Below are positions 15,404-23,641 of a DNA stretch of 47,361 nucleotides, in pieces. Position numbers and translations under genes: made by a program. The notes beneath the pieces were generated by a model. It saw only the letters and a program-made list of their open reading frames with translations. It was not told the origin of the DNA and did no database searches. Position 1 is the first letter of the stretch. Every line of letters begins with the position of its first letter. Origin of the DNA: Blastococcus saxobsidens (GTDB taxonomy: Bacteria > Actinomycetota > Actinomycetes > Mycobacteriales > Geodermatophilaceae); assembly GCF_010682065.1 (NCBI RefSeq), contig NZ_JAAGWG010000033.1:1-47361 (forward strand), given 5' to 3'.

Positions 15404-16983
15404 AGGGACCCGCCGCCCACGCTCGTCCGCGCGGCGTCGAAGGCGCGGGTGACGTGCGCGGCGGCTTCCTGCTGTGCCTGCTCCGCCTCGTCGAGGACCG
15501 CGGCGGCGCCGAAGAACTCGTGCATGACTCCCGGGAAGTAGCGGTGCGTGGTCGCGACTCCGGCGGCCTCCAGGTTCTGGGCGAACTGCTGGCCCTGGCT
15601 GCGGAGCACGTCGCGCTCGTCGGTGACGACCAGCGTCGGCGGCATCTGCGCCAGCTGCTCGGTCGTCCAGCCGAGGAGGTCGATGCGCGGGTCCGTGGCC
15701 GCGTCCGGCTTGCCCTCGAAGGCGTGCATGGCCATCCAGCTGAGCAGCGCGCGGTTGAGCGGGCGACCGTCGGCGGCGTCGACCACGGACTCGCCGAACT
15801 GCTCGCCTGTGGTCAGCGGGTACACGCACACCTGCGCCAGTGGCACCGCCTGGCCGTTGGCAGCCAGCTGCAGGCAGGTCGCCGCGGCCATGTTGCCGCC
15901 GACGGACTCCCCGCCGATGGCCACCTTCGTGGCGTCGCCACCGAAGGACGCCGCGTTCTGCAGCACGTAGTGGTAGGCGGTGAGGACGTCGTCGTGCGAC
16001 GCCGGGAAGACCGCCTCGGGCGCCCGCCGATAGTCCGGCGTCACGACGATCGCCCCGGTCTTGTTCGTGAGGCCGCGGCACGACGCGTCGTAGTGGTCGT
16101 CGATGTCGAACAGCACCCAGCCGCCCCCGTGGATCCACACGATCACCGGCAGCGGCGCGGTGCCGGCACCGACCGGCTTGTAGACGCGCAGCCTCTGCGT
16201 GCCGCCGGCGCCGTCGGGGATGTCCAGGTCCTCGACCGAGCCGACCGCCTCCGGGCCCTCGATGCCGCGCTCGGCCATGACCTTCTCGACCGCTTCCTTG
16301 GGCCCCGGCTGCTTGCGGGCCTGCTCAGGGGTCAGGATCTCGAACGGCAGCGGGCCCAACGAGGAGTGCGCGTCGACGATCGCCTGCGCCTGCGGGGTCA
16401 GCAGCCCGGACGCGTCGGTGGCCGCCTCCTTCTGCTTGCCCGACAGGAGGTCGCGGACGTGGTCCAGCGGCTTGGCCAGCATCCCGGCGATCCGCTCGGC
16501 GAGGCCCTCGTCGGGGGCGTTCGGGTGCGGCCGGGTGGGTGCCGTGCGCTTGGCGGCGAGGAACTCCCTGCCCAGTTGCGCCATCCGCTCCGGGCCGGCC
16601 TTCCGCCGGAACTCCGGCAGCTCGTCGGTCTCCTCGTCGTCCACGTGGTGGCGGACGAGGCTGATCAGCGAGGACAGCGCCGCCTCGAACTCCGGCTCCG
16701 CGGGCTCGGTCCGGCCCAGCGTCACGAGCAGCTCCTTGATCTGCTGGTGCTCGTGCTCGGCGTCGTCGTGCTCGTCCTGCATGCCGATCTCCGACCAGAT
16801 CGGGTACAGCACCGTCTCCTCGGCGAACGCGTGCAGCGCCAGCTCCAGGGAGATCTGGTCCACGAGCACGCGACGGTTGCCGCGCCCGGCTTCCAGGTGC
16901 TGGAACTGCCGCTCGACGATCGCGTGGTCGTCGGCGATGAGGTGGTCGATGTCGCCGGGGAGGGTCGGGTAGTCCAGGGCCAC
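15400..16983 (-). CDS. Hemerythrin-HSL esterase fusion protein
   Basis: A 527-residue two-domain protein. Residues 10-130 form a hemerythrin HHE domain: His20 in ADDH, His51 with Glu55/56 in HAFAEE, His77/79 in AEHEH, and His112/113 with Glu117, the expected di-iron ligands. After a linker (130-200), residues 200-520 are an alpha/beta-hydrolase of the hormone-sensitive-lipase type: oxyanion HGGG at 285-288, nucleophile Ser360 in GGESVGG, Asp458 in ERDVL and His488 in VMHEF. Each domain alone is common; the fusion is unusual. The GTG at 16983 has GAGGAA upstream. It could couple oxygen, NO or redox sensing at the di-iron centre to ester hydrolysis, which is inference. It is first in a two-gene unit. 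Confidence 0.9.
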   Translation of the reverse strand: MALDYPTLPGDIDHLIADDHAIVERQFQHLEAGRGNRRVLVDQISLELALHAFAEETVLYPIWSEIGMQDEHDDAEHEHQQIKELLVTLGRTEPAEPEFEAALSSLISLVRHHVDDEETDELPEFRRKAGPERMAQLGREFLAAKRTAPTRPHPNAPDEGLAERIAGMLAKPLDHVRDLLSGKQKEAATDASGLLTPQAQAIVDAHSSLGPLPFEILTPEQARKQPGPKEAVEKVMAERGIEGPEAVGSVEDLDIPDGAGGTQRLRVYKPVGAGTAPLPVIVWIHGGGWVLFDIDDHYDASCRGLTNKTGAIVVTPDYRRAPEAVFPASHDDVLTAYHYVLQNAASFGGDATKVAIGGESVGGNMAAATCLQLAANGQAVPLAQVCVYPLTTGEQFGESVVDAADGRPLNRALLSWMAMHAFEGKPDAATDPRIDLLGWTTEQLAQMPPTLVVTDERDVLRSQGQQFAQNLEAAGVATTHRYFPGVMHEFFGAAAVLDEAEQAQQEAAAHVTRAFDAARTSVGGGSL

Positions 16984-17240
16984 GGTGCGTTCCTCTGCTC
17001 GGGGATGAGGGGGCGGAGAGGATCGCCGGTCCCGACGATCGGTTGCACACGACCTACCCCGCGTCCCAGCACGTACACCCACCGATCGCGGGGCGGCCTC
17101 CGGACGGCCCCGCCCCAGGTCGAGGAGCAGCCACCGGTGGGGCTTCCGGGCGACCCCCCCTGGAGCGGAGGACGCCGCATCCGGATCCGTCCCAGCGGCG
17201 GAAGAAGCGGTACCGACCGGCTCGCCCGAGGGAGTTCCCC

Positions 17241-17987
17241 ATGGCACTGCACCTCCCCTTCCGCCGCACGACGTCCCTGCCCGCCGCCGCACCGTCCCCG
17301 TCCCCCGAGGTCGACCGGGAGGAGCCAGGACCGGGACGCGACCGGGTCCTGGCCGTGCACCGCATCGGCGCGCTGGCGGTCGCGGCGGTGATCGCGACGT
17401 TCGGCGTCCTCGGCTTCCTCGACGGGCTGTCGTTCTTCTCCACCGAGGGCGAACGGATCGCCGGACTGTCCTCCAACGGCCTGCTGTCGACCATCTCCGT
17501 GGTCACGGCCGCCGTCCTCGTCGCGGCCGCGCTGCGCGGGCCCCGGATCGCCTCGACCGTCATGATCGTCGTCGGCGTCCTGTTCCTGGTGTCCGCGCTG
17601 GCCAACCTGGCCGTGCTCCGGACCGACCTCAACATCCTGGCGTTCGGCTTCGCCAACGTCGTGTTCTCCGTCGTCGCGGGCCTGGTGCTGCTGGTCCTGG
17701 GCACCTACGGCCGGGTCAGCGGGAACCTCCCCCCGGACAGCCCCTACGCCCGCGCCGCCGCCGCGGGCGAGGACGACGACCCGGCCGCCGAGTTCCCCTC
17801 GACCCCGGCGGAGTGGGCGGCCGAGCACGCGATGCGGGCCGCGGAGGTCGCGGTCGTCCAGCACGTCGCCACGGCCGACCAGCGGCGCCGGGTGGCCGCG
17901 ATGGCGGCGCACACCCGCCGCGCCGACCGCCGCCGGGTGTGGATGTCCTTCGACGCACCCGGCGAGGGCCCCGCGCTGCCGCGGTAG
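17241..17987 (+). CDS. DUF4383 membrane protein
   Basis: A 248-residue protein with four membrane helices between about 40 and 155, including SVVTAAVLVAAALRG and FANVVFSVVAGLVLLVLGTYG, the DUF4383 pattern. The cytoplasmic C-terminal third (170-248) is charged, with EWAAEHAMRAAEVAVVQH and an Arg-rich end. The role of the family is unknown. The ATG at 17241 has GAGGGAG at 17228-17234. It diverges from the hemerythrin-esterase operon over a 257-base spacer in which I see no further gene. Confidence 0.82.
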   Translation: MALHLPFRRTTSLPAAAPSPSPEVDREEPGPGRDRVLAVHRIGALAVAAVIATFGVLGFLDGLSFFSTEGERIAGLSSNGLLSTISVVTAAVLVAAALRGPRIASTVMIVVGVLFLVSALANLAVLRTDLNILAFGFANVVFSVVAGLVLLVLGTYGRVSGNLPPDSPYARAAAAGEDDDPAAEFPSTPAEWAAEHAMRAAEVAVVQHVATADQRRRVAAMAAHTRRADRRRVWMSFDAPGEGPALPR

Positions 17988-18046
17988 CCGTTCCGCACGG
18001 TGGGAGGTCCGGGGCCGACACGCCGGGTCCGGGAATGCTCCGCCGC

Positions 18047-18065
18047 TCGTTGCTCTTGGCAACGA
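18047..18065. promoter_or_regulatory. Palindrome TCGTTGC-N5-GCAACGA before MFS gene
   Basis: Two perfect 7-base arms around TCTTG, ending two bases before the preferred ATG at 18068. The form TTGC-N5-GCAA is typical of MarR- or TetR-family operators. No regulator gene is adjacent. Confidence 0.55.
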
Positions 18066-18067
18066 CC

Positions 18068-19288
18068 ATGCCCGTCCCGACGCTCTCGCGGACCCCGGCG
18101 TTCTGGACCGCGGCCGGACTGCTCCTGCTCGTCCTCGCCGCCTCGGGTGTCCCGACGCCGCTCTACCGCATCTACCAGGAGGAGTTCGGCTTCGGGCCCG
18201 GGGCGCTGACCAGCGTCTTCGGCATCTACGCCTTCGCCCTGCTGGCGACCCTGCTGGTGGTGGGCGGGCTGTCCGACCACGTCGGCCGGCGTCCGGTCCT
18301 CGTCGGTGGACTGCTGCTCCAGGCGGCGGCGATGGTGGTCTTCCTGGCCGCCGACGGCATCGGCTGGCTGCTGGTGGCCCGGGTCGTGCAGGGCCTGTCC
18401 GTGGGCGCGCTCACCGGCACCCTGGGCGCCCTGCTGCTGGACACGCAGCGCCCCGATCGGCCGCTGGGACCGCTGCTGAACAGCGCCGCACCGGGCCTGG
18501 GCCTCTCCTCCGGGGTGATCGGGGCCGGCCTCGCCGTCGAGTACGCGGCGTCGCCGACCCGGTGGATCTTCGCCGTCCTCACCGGCGCGATGCTGGTGGC
18601 CGCCACGGTCGTCGCGCTCCTGCCCGAGACCTCCCCACGCGCCCCGGGGGCGCTGGCCTCGCTCCGCCCGACGGTGCGCGTGCCCCGGTCGCAGCGGTCG
18701 GCGTTCATCACCGCGATGCCGGTGCTCGTCGCCGCCTGGGCGCTGGGCGGGCTCTACCTCTCCCTCGGCCCCTCGCTGGCCGCCACGGTCTTCGGCATCG
18801 AGACACCGCTGGTCGGCAGCCTGCTCGTCCTGGCCATGCAGGGAACGGCGGCGTTCGGTGCGGTGGTGGGGCACAACCTGCCCGCCGAACGGTCCATGGT
18901 GGCCGGGGCGTCGGTGTTCGCGACCGGCGTCGCCGGCACGATCGCGGCCCTGCTGACCGGTGAGACCGTCGTGCTCTTCCTCTCGGCGGTCGTCTCCGGG
19001 CTCGGCTTCGGCATGGGCTTCCTCGGCGCCGTCGCCACCGCGAGCGCCGGCGTGGCACCGGACGAACGGGCCGGGCTGCTGTCCAGCGTCTTCGTGGTCG
19101 GCTACCTCAGCTTCAGCGTGCCGGCGATCATCGCCGGCACCGTCTCGGCCTCCGTCGGGCTCGAGACGGTCACCGAGGTCTACGCCGCCGTCCTCGTGGT
19201 GCTGTCCCTGACGGCGGTGGCCGGTGTCCGCCTGCGCCGCCGGGCCGCGCAGCGACCCCTGCCCGCGCAGGAGTCGCTGCCGGCCTGA
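18068..19288 (+). CDS. MFS transporter
   Basis: A 406-residue carrier with twelve predicted helices. It shows the motif GLSDHVGRRPVLVGG between helices 2 and 3 and the periplasmic opening ASGVPTPLYRIYQEEFG, common in actinobacterial drug or metabolite exporters. An in-frame ATG at 18035 would add 11 residues (MLRRSLLLATT); neither start has a good ribosome site, and choosing 18068 leaves the palindrome 18047-18065 upstream as an operator. Convergent with the flavodoxin-like gene (7-base gap). Substrate unknown. Confidence 0.87.
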   Translation: MPVPTLSRTPAFWTAAGLLLLVLAASGVPTPLYRIYQEEFGFGPGALTSVFGIYAFALLATLLVVGGLSDHVGRRPVLVGGLLLQAAAMVVFLAADGIGWLLVARVVQGLSVGALTGTLGALLLDTQRPDRPLGPLLNSAAPGLGLSSGVIGAGLAVEYAASPTRWIFAVLTGAMLVAATVVALLPETSPRAPGALASLRPTVRVPRSQRSAFITAMPVLVAAWALGGLYLSLGPSLAATVFGIETPLVGSLLVLAMQGTAAFGAVVGHNLPAERSMVAGASVFATGVAGTIAALLTGETVVLFLSAVVSGLGFGMGFLGAVATASAGVAPDERAGLLSSVFVVGYLSFSVPAIIAGTVSASVGLETVTEVYAAVLVVLSLTAVAGVRLRRRAAQRPLPAQESLPA

Positions 19289-19295
19289 CCGCCGG

Positions 19296-19913
19296 TCAGC
19301 GTCCCGGGTAGGGGGTGGCCCGCAGCGCCCGCGCCAGGTGCGCGGCGTTCTCGGCCAGGGTCGCGGTCGTGGAGGCCACGGCCTCCGGCGTCTCCTCCAG
19401 GTCCATGTAGTCGGTGCCGCCCATCGCCTGGTCGTTCCAGTAGGTGCTGCCCTGCGACGGGATGGTGAAGCCGACGTCGTTCAGGGCCTGGAACAGGTCC
19501 GCGACGATCTTGTGCGCGCCGTCCTCGTTGCCGACGACGGAGACCACGGCGACCTTGCCGGCGACCAGCGGCCGGCCCGAGTCGTCGGTCTCCGACAGCT
19601 CGCCGTCCAGGCGCTCCAGCACCCGCTGCGCGATGCTGCTCATGTGCCCGACCCAGGTCGGCGTGGAGACGACGAGGATGTCCGCGGCCATCAGCTGCTC
19701 GCGGATCGACGGCCACGCGTCGCCCTCCCCCATGTCCACCTCGACGCCGGGCTTCACGTCGTGATCGGCCACCCGGACGACGTCGCCGGTCACGCCGTGC
19801 TTGCCCAGCTCCTCGAGGATCTGACGGGCGATCAGGTCGCTGCTGGACGGGGACGACGAGGGCCTGAGGCTGCAGACGAGGGCGAGGGCTCGGAGCGACG
19901 CGGTTTCGGTCAT
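19296..19913 (-). CDS. Flavodoxin-fold NAD(P)H-dependent reductase
   Basis: A 205-residue FMN reductase/flavodoxin-family protein. The phosphate loop is CSLRPSSSPSSSDLIARQILEEL near residues 14-36 (Ser-rich), then DILVVSTPTWVGHMSS at about 88-103, which lines the flavin, and VVGNEDGAHK. The extra Ser run differs from the usual G-S-x-R. Members reduce FMN, quinones or nitro compounds. The ATG at 19913 is preferred over an upstream in-frame ATG at 19943. Confidence 0.85.
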   Translation of the reverse strand: MTETASLRALALVCSLRPSSSPSSSDLIARQILEELGKHGVTGDVVRVADHDVKPGVEVDMGEGDAWPSIREQLMAADILVVSTPTWVGHMSSIAQRVLERLDGELSETDDSGRPLVAGKVAVVSVVGNEDGAHKIVADLFQALNDVGFTIPSQGSTYWNDQAMGGTDYMDLEETPEAVASTTATLAENAAHLARALRATPYPGR

Positions 19914-19994
19914 GCCCCTGGTCTGCCCCGCCGACCTGCGCATTCACACATGACGATCGGATTGCGCGCGACCGGAATCGTGCGCCGCCCGGGT

Positions 19995-20480
19995 TCAGGA
20001 GTGGCGCACCGCGTCGAGGAAGCCGTGCACCCGCTCGCGGAGGTCGGCCACCCGCTCCTCGGCGACCTCCTCGGGGTCCCGGTCGCGCAGCCACGGCGGG
20101 ATCTCCGTGCGGGCCCGCTCGGCGCAGCGGAGGTCGGCGCAGATGTAGGTGCCCACGGTGTTGCCGTTCCGGCCGGCCTCGCCCATCCGCCGGGCGGTGA
20201 ACAGCGAGACCGCGTCGCCCGACCGGGCCGTCTGGCAGAGCAGGCACATCGCCGGCGTGCGGCTGGACATCCTCGTGTCCGCGGCGCGCAGCGAGATGCC
20301 GACCGGTCGCCCCTCCTCCTGCACGACCAGGTAGCCGCGCAGCGGTGCCTTGGCATCGCGCCAGCCGAGGAGCTCGATGTCGTCCCACGCCAGCGACGCG
20401 AAGCCCCGGGGCAGCGTGAGCCCGGCCGCCTCGCCCCGGGAGCAGTTGATGAACGACCGGCGCACCTGCTGCTCGGTCAT
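19995..20480 (-). CDS. FBP/FusB-type zinc finger protein (EF-G-binding family)
   Basis: A 161-residue protein matching the C-terminal domain of FBP/FusB proteins. Cys79 and Cys82 (CLLC) with Cys114 and Cys119 (TYICADLRC) form the treble-clef zinc site, preceded by GISLRAADTRMSSR, a very typical segment. FusB family proteins bind elongation factor G and free it from stalled ribosomes, which gives fusidic acid tolerance in staphylococci. This copy lacks the long N-terminal helical domain of FusB; whether it binds EF-G is not known. ATG at 20480. Confidence 0.82.
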   Translation of the reverse strand: MTEQQVRRSFINCSRGEAAGLTLPRGFASLAWDDIELLGWRDAKAPLRGYLVVQEEGRPVGISLRAADTRMSSRTPAMCLLCQTARSGDAVSLFTARRMGEAGRNGNTVGTYICADLRCAERARTEIPPWLRDRDPEEVAEERVADLRERVHGFLDAVRHS

Positions 20481-20657
20481 GGCTTCCACGGTGGACGGCT
20501 CCTGTCGGTCGTGCGGCGTTGCGGCAGGTGATCCTGCGCCAGGGGCCGTTCGCCGCGCGAACGATTTTCTCCGGCCCCGGAGCTCGCGGGTGCCGGCCCG
20601 CAGCAGCGGCGCGTCGGTGACGGTCGGTGGGCGACCCGCCCGGCTGGTGCGAAGTTC

Positions 20658-20673
20658 CGGACGAATTCGTCCG
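20658..20673. promoter_or_regulatory. 16-bp perfect palindrome upstream of riboswitch
   Basis: CGGACGAATTCGTCCG reads the same on both strands. It ends 29 bases before the proposed -10 at 20703, so it lies at or just upstream of the -35 region and may be an operator or activator site. Confidence 0.5.
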
Positions 20674-20702
20674 TGCCCGTGGTGGGGTCCGGTCCCGGCA
20701 CC

Positions 20703-20708
20703 TAGCGT
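20703..20708 (+). promoter_or_regulatory. Putative -10 (TAGCGT) for riboswitch RNA
   Basis: TAGCGT, the same hexamer used before several other genes here, lies about 20 bases before the riboswitch core. Transcription from near 20715 would include the complete aptamer. Confidence 0.5.
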
Positions 20709-20727
20709 GGGTCCGTCCGGACGGCCC

Positions 20728-20912
20728 GACCGTCGCTCTACCGGTGACAGCCGCCCGGACGCCGCCGAACCACCGCCGGCACCCGCCGGCACCCGGACCG
20801 GGGACCCAACGCACTCCTGGGGTGAAGCGACCGACCGGCCCGCACGGGTCGCCGGACGCCGGGCGCCTTCCCGCCCGAACCCGTCAGCTCACCCGGTAGG
20901 CGGCCGTGGAAG
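20728..20912 (+). promoter_or_regulatory. c-di-AMP (ydaO/yuaA) riboswitch
   Basis: The leader contains the conserved blocks of this class in order: CGTCGCT (20731), GGGGACCCAA (about 20802), GGGTGAA (20820-20826), CTTCCCGCCCGAA (about 20869), CCGTCAGCTCACC and GGTAGGCGG ahead of the hydrolase gene. The c-di-AMP riboswitch commonly sits before cell-wall hydrolase genes in actinobacteria, where ligand binding lowers expression. The ribosome site GAAAGGA (20912-20918) follows directly. Exact ends are estimated. Confidence 0.85.
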
Positions 20913-20931
20913 AAAGGACAACCCGCCGAAC

Positions 20932-22095
20932 ATGGCGAGTTCGCTCAGCCCTGCCCATCGTCGGATCACCGGACGACGGGCCCTGCTCGCCCTCCTGGCC
21001 GCCGGCGGCGTCGCCCTGACGCCGTTCCCCGCCGCCGCCGACCCCCAGCCCGAGACCTCCCAGGACGCCGCCGCGCTGATCGCGGCCAAGGCGCACGACC
21101 TCGAGGTGCTCACCGAGCGGTTCAACGAGACCCGTGAGCAGCTGAAGAGCACGAAGGAGGCAGCCGACCGCGCCGCCGCCGGGCTCGAGGCCGCGCACAC
21201 CGCACTGGCCGAGGCCCGCGACGACGTGCGCACCGTGGCCCGCAGCGCCTACACCGGGGAGCGCCTCGGCACCCTCGAGGCGATGCTGAGCAGCGGCTCC
21301 CCCACCGACCTGATCGACCGGGTCGGCATGCTCGACACCATCGCGACGCACAACAACGGCGTCCTGGGCGAGGCCCGGCAGGCCGGCGACGAGGCCGACC
21401 GCGCGCAGGCCTCGGCCGAGCAGGCGGCCGCCGAGGCCCAGCAGCAGGTCGACCGGGTGACCGCCGAGCGCGCCCGCCTCGACGAGCAGATCGCCCTCTA
21501 CCAGGCGCAGTACGACCGGCTGGACGCCGAGGAGCAGCGCGCCTCGCGGGCTGCCGCCGAGCGGCACGCCATGGAGCAGGCGGCCGCCGCGCCGGAGCAG
21601 GAGCCCGCACCCGCGGCGGAGCAGGAGCCGGCGGCGTCGGCACCGGCGGACTCCGCGCCCGCACCGGCACCACGTGCCGCCGCTGCCGCCCCCGCCCCCG
21701 CGCCCGCCGTCGCGGCACCGGCTCCGGTCGCGGGCGGCAGCGGAGCGGCCCGCAAGGCGGTGGAGACGGCGCTGGCGCAGGTGGGTGACCCCTACGTGTG
21801 GGCAGCCGCCGGGCCGAACGCCTTCGACTGCTCCGGCCTCACGCAGTTCGCCTACACCGCGGCCGGGATCAACCTGCCGCACTCCAGCCGCATGCAGTCG
21901 CAGATGGGGACGCCGGTCTCCCGCTCGGCGCTGCAGCCGGGTGACCTGCTGTTCTTCTACAGCCCGGTGAGCCACGTGGGCATGTACGTGGGCAACGGGC
22001 AGATGGTGCACGCCTCCACCTCGGGCGTCCCGGTGAAGGTCGCGCCGATCGACTCGATGGGCAACTTCACCAGCGCCCGCCGCATCGCCGGCTGA
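20932..22095 (+). CDS. Secreted NlpC/P60 peptidoglycan endopeptidase
   Basis: A 387-residue cell-wall hydrolase. A signal peptide with a twin Arg (residues 1-36, ending PAAA-DPQ) leads to a long coiled coil (about 45-220), an Ala/Pro/Glu linker (220-268) and a C-terminal NlpC/P60 domain with Cys300 in FDCSG, His348 in SHVGMY and His360 in MVHAST. It resembles RipA/RipC-like enzymes that cut D-Glu-diaminopimelate bonds; the coiled coil may be a regulatory partner of FtsEX-like complexes. Control is by the c-di-AMP riboswitch just upstream. Its last five codons are part of the 79-bp tandem repeat. Confidence 0.94.
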   Translation: MASSLSPAHRRITGRRALLALLAAGGVALTPFPAAADPQPETSQDAAALIAAKAHDLEVLTERFNETREQLKSTKEAADRAAAGLEAAHTALAEARDDVRTVARSAYTGERLGTLEAMLSSGSPTDLIDRVGMLDTIATHNNGVLGEARQAGDEADRAQASAEQAAAEAQQQVDRVTAERARLDEQIALYQAQYDRLDAEEQRASRAAAERHAMEQAAAAPEQEPAPAAEQEPAASAPADSAPAPAPRAAAAAPAPAPAVAAPAPVAGGSGAARKAVETALAQVGDPYVWAAAGPNAFDCSGLTQFAYTAAGINLPHSSRMQSQMGTPVSRSALQPGDLLFFYSPVSHVGMYVGNGQMVHASTSGVPVKVAPIDSMGNFTSARRIAG

Positions 22096-22257
22096 CAGCC
22101 GCGGGAGCATCGCAGCGAGGAACGAGCGAGGAGCGGACCGAGGCGCGGAAGCCGGCAGGGTGATCGCCGGCTGACAGCCGCGGGAGCATCGCAGCGAGGA
22201 ACGAGCGAGGAGCGGACCGAGGCGCGGAAGCCGGCAGGGTGATCGCCGGCTGACAGC
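22084..22257. repeat. 79-bp tandem duplication with partial third copy
   Basis: Starts at 22084, 22163 and 22242: two complete identical 79-base copies followed by 16 bases of a third (ATCGCCGGCTGACAGC). The unit contains the hydrolase stop codon and an AGCGAGGAACGAGCGAGGAG-type segment. The first copy begins inside the coding region. The remaining bases up to 22389 hold the MFS leader and no other feature I recognise. Confidence 0.95.
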
Positions 22258-22389
22258 GGTCCGAGCGTCGGGTTGAGCCGGACCACCGGACGTCCGGCCG
22301 CGCCACGGCGCGGCTGGACGTCGGGTGGACCGGTCGCACCCCGGCCATGGCGGGGCCCGGGACCGTGCCCGCGGTCACCTGGGTGCGGC

Positions 22390-23625
22390 ATGAAACCATC
22401 GCGATCCGTGCGGGTCGGGACACGGGGGGACCTCCCCCGCGAGGTCAAGGTCCTCGCCGTCATCGCGTTCGTCGTCGCGCTGGGCTTCGGCGTCGTCGCC
22501 CCCGCCATCCCGCTGTTCGCCCGCAACTTCGGGGTCGGCACCACGGCCGTCGGGCTGGCCGTCAGCGCCTTCGCCTTCTTCCGCTTCGTGTCGGCGTTCA
22601 GCGGCGGCACGCTGGTCGAGCGCTTCGGCGAGCGGCTGGTGCTGGCCGCCGGTCTGGTCATCGTCGCCGTCACCACGGGCCTGGCCGGCCTTGCCGGCTC
22701 GTTCCCACTCTTCCTCGGCCTGCGGGCGGCCGGTGGCATCGGCAGCGCCATGTTCACCGTCGCGGCGCTGTCGCTGCTGCTGCGCGTGGCCCCGCCGTCG
22801 CACCGCGGCCGGGCAGCGGCGACCTGGCAGGGCGGTTTCATCCTCGGCGGCATCGCGGGCCCGGCGGCCGGCGGACTGCTGGCCGAGCTCTCCCCCCGCC
22901 TGCCGTTCTTCCTCTACGCCGGCTTCCTGCTGCTGGCCGGCAGCGTCGGCATGCTGATGCTGCGCTCGGCCGAGCCGGACCCGGGCGCACCCGAGGCGTC
23001 CGACGTCGCCGGCCCCGACCTGAGCGCCGGACCGGTCGGCCTGGCGTCGGCGCTGCGGTCGCGGGCCTACATCGCCGCGCTGGTGGCGAACTTCGGCGTC
23101 GGCTGGGTGCTGTTCGGCGTCCGCAACTCCCTGGTGCCGCTGTACGTGACCGAGGAGCTCGGCCGCACCGTCGCCTGGGCGGGGGCCGGGCTGCTCGCCG
23201 GATCGGTGGCCCAGGCACTGGGCCTGCTGCGGTCGGGACGGCTCGTCGACGGCTGGGGACGGCGGCCCTCGCTGGTCCTCGGTGCCGCGCTGGCCACCGC
23301 CGCGATGGCGATCCTGGTGCTGCCGCCGGCGCTGGGCGCCTTCCTCGTCTCCATGGCGGTCTTCGGGCTGGCCGCCTCGCTCCTGGCCAGCGCCCCGGCC
23401 GCCCTGGTCGGTGACCTCAGCGCGGCCCGCGGCGGGCGCATCGTGGCGGTCTTCCAGATGTCGGCCGACCTCGGCGCGATCGCCGGCCCGCTGGTCGCCG
23501 GCTGGCTCACCGACGTGGCGTCCTTCCAGATGGCGTTCGGGGTGAGCACCGCGGTGCTGGCGGCCGGGCTGGTCGCCGGCCTCGCGATGGGCCGCGAGGC
23601 CCCCCGGCCGGCGACCGGCGCCTGA
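22390..23625 (+). CDS. MFS transporter
   Basis: A 411-residue carrier with twelve predicted helices. The first helix reads VKVLAVIAFVVALGFGVVAPAIPLFA and the loop motif is ERFGERLVLAAG. The second half has GRLVDGWGRRPSLVLG, the mirrored motif. Family resembles TetA/YajR-like drug efflux proteins, substrate unknown. ATG 22390 has no clear ribosome site. Convergent with the ABC permease gene. Confidence 0.86.
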   Translation: MKPSRSVRVGTRGDLPREVKVLAVIAFVVALGFGVVAPAIPLFARNFGVGTTAVGLAVSAFAFFRFVSAFSGGTLVERFGERLVLAAGLVIVAVTTGLAGLAGSFPLFLGLRAAGGIGSAMFTVAALSLLLRVAPPSHRGRAAATWQGGFILGGIAGPAAGGLLAELSPRLPFFLYAGFLLLAGSVGMLMLRSAEPDPGAPEASDVAGPDLSAGPVGLASALRSRAYIAALVANFGVGWVLFGVRNSLVPLYVTEELGRTVAWAGAGLLAGSVAQALGLLRSGRLVDGWGRRPSLVLGAALATAAMAILVLPPALGAFLVSMAVFGLAASLLASAPAALVGDLSAARGGRIVAVFQMSADLGAIAGPLVAGWLTDVASFQMAFGVSTAVLAAGLVAGLAMGREAPRPATGA

Positions 23626-23641
23626 CCTCGCGGCAACGGCG

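Noticed and set aside
22084..22257. Possible CRISPR or phage attachment repeat
   Set aside because: Copies are directly adjacent with no spacers and no integrase nearby; it is a simple tandem duplication.
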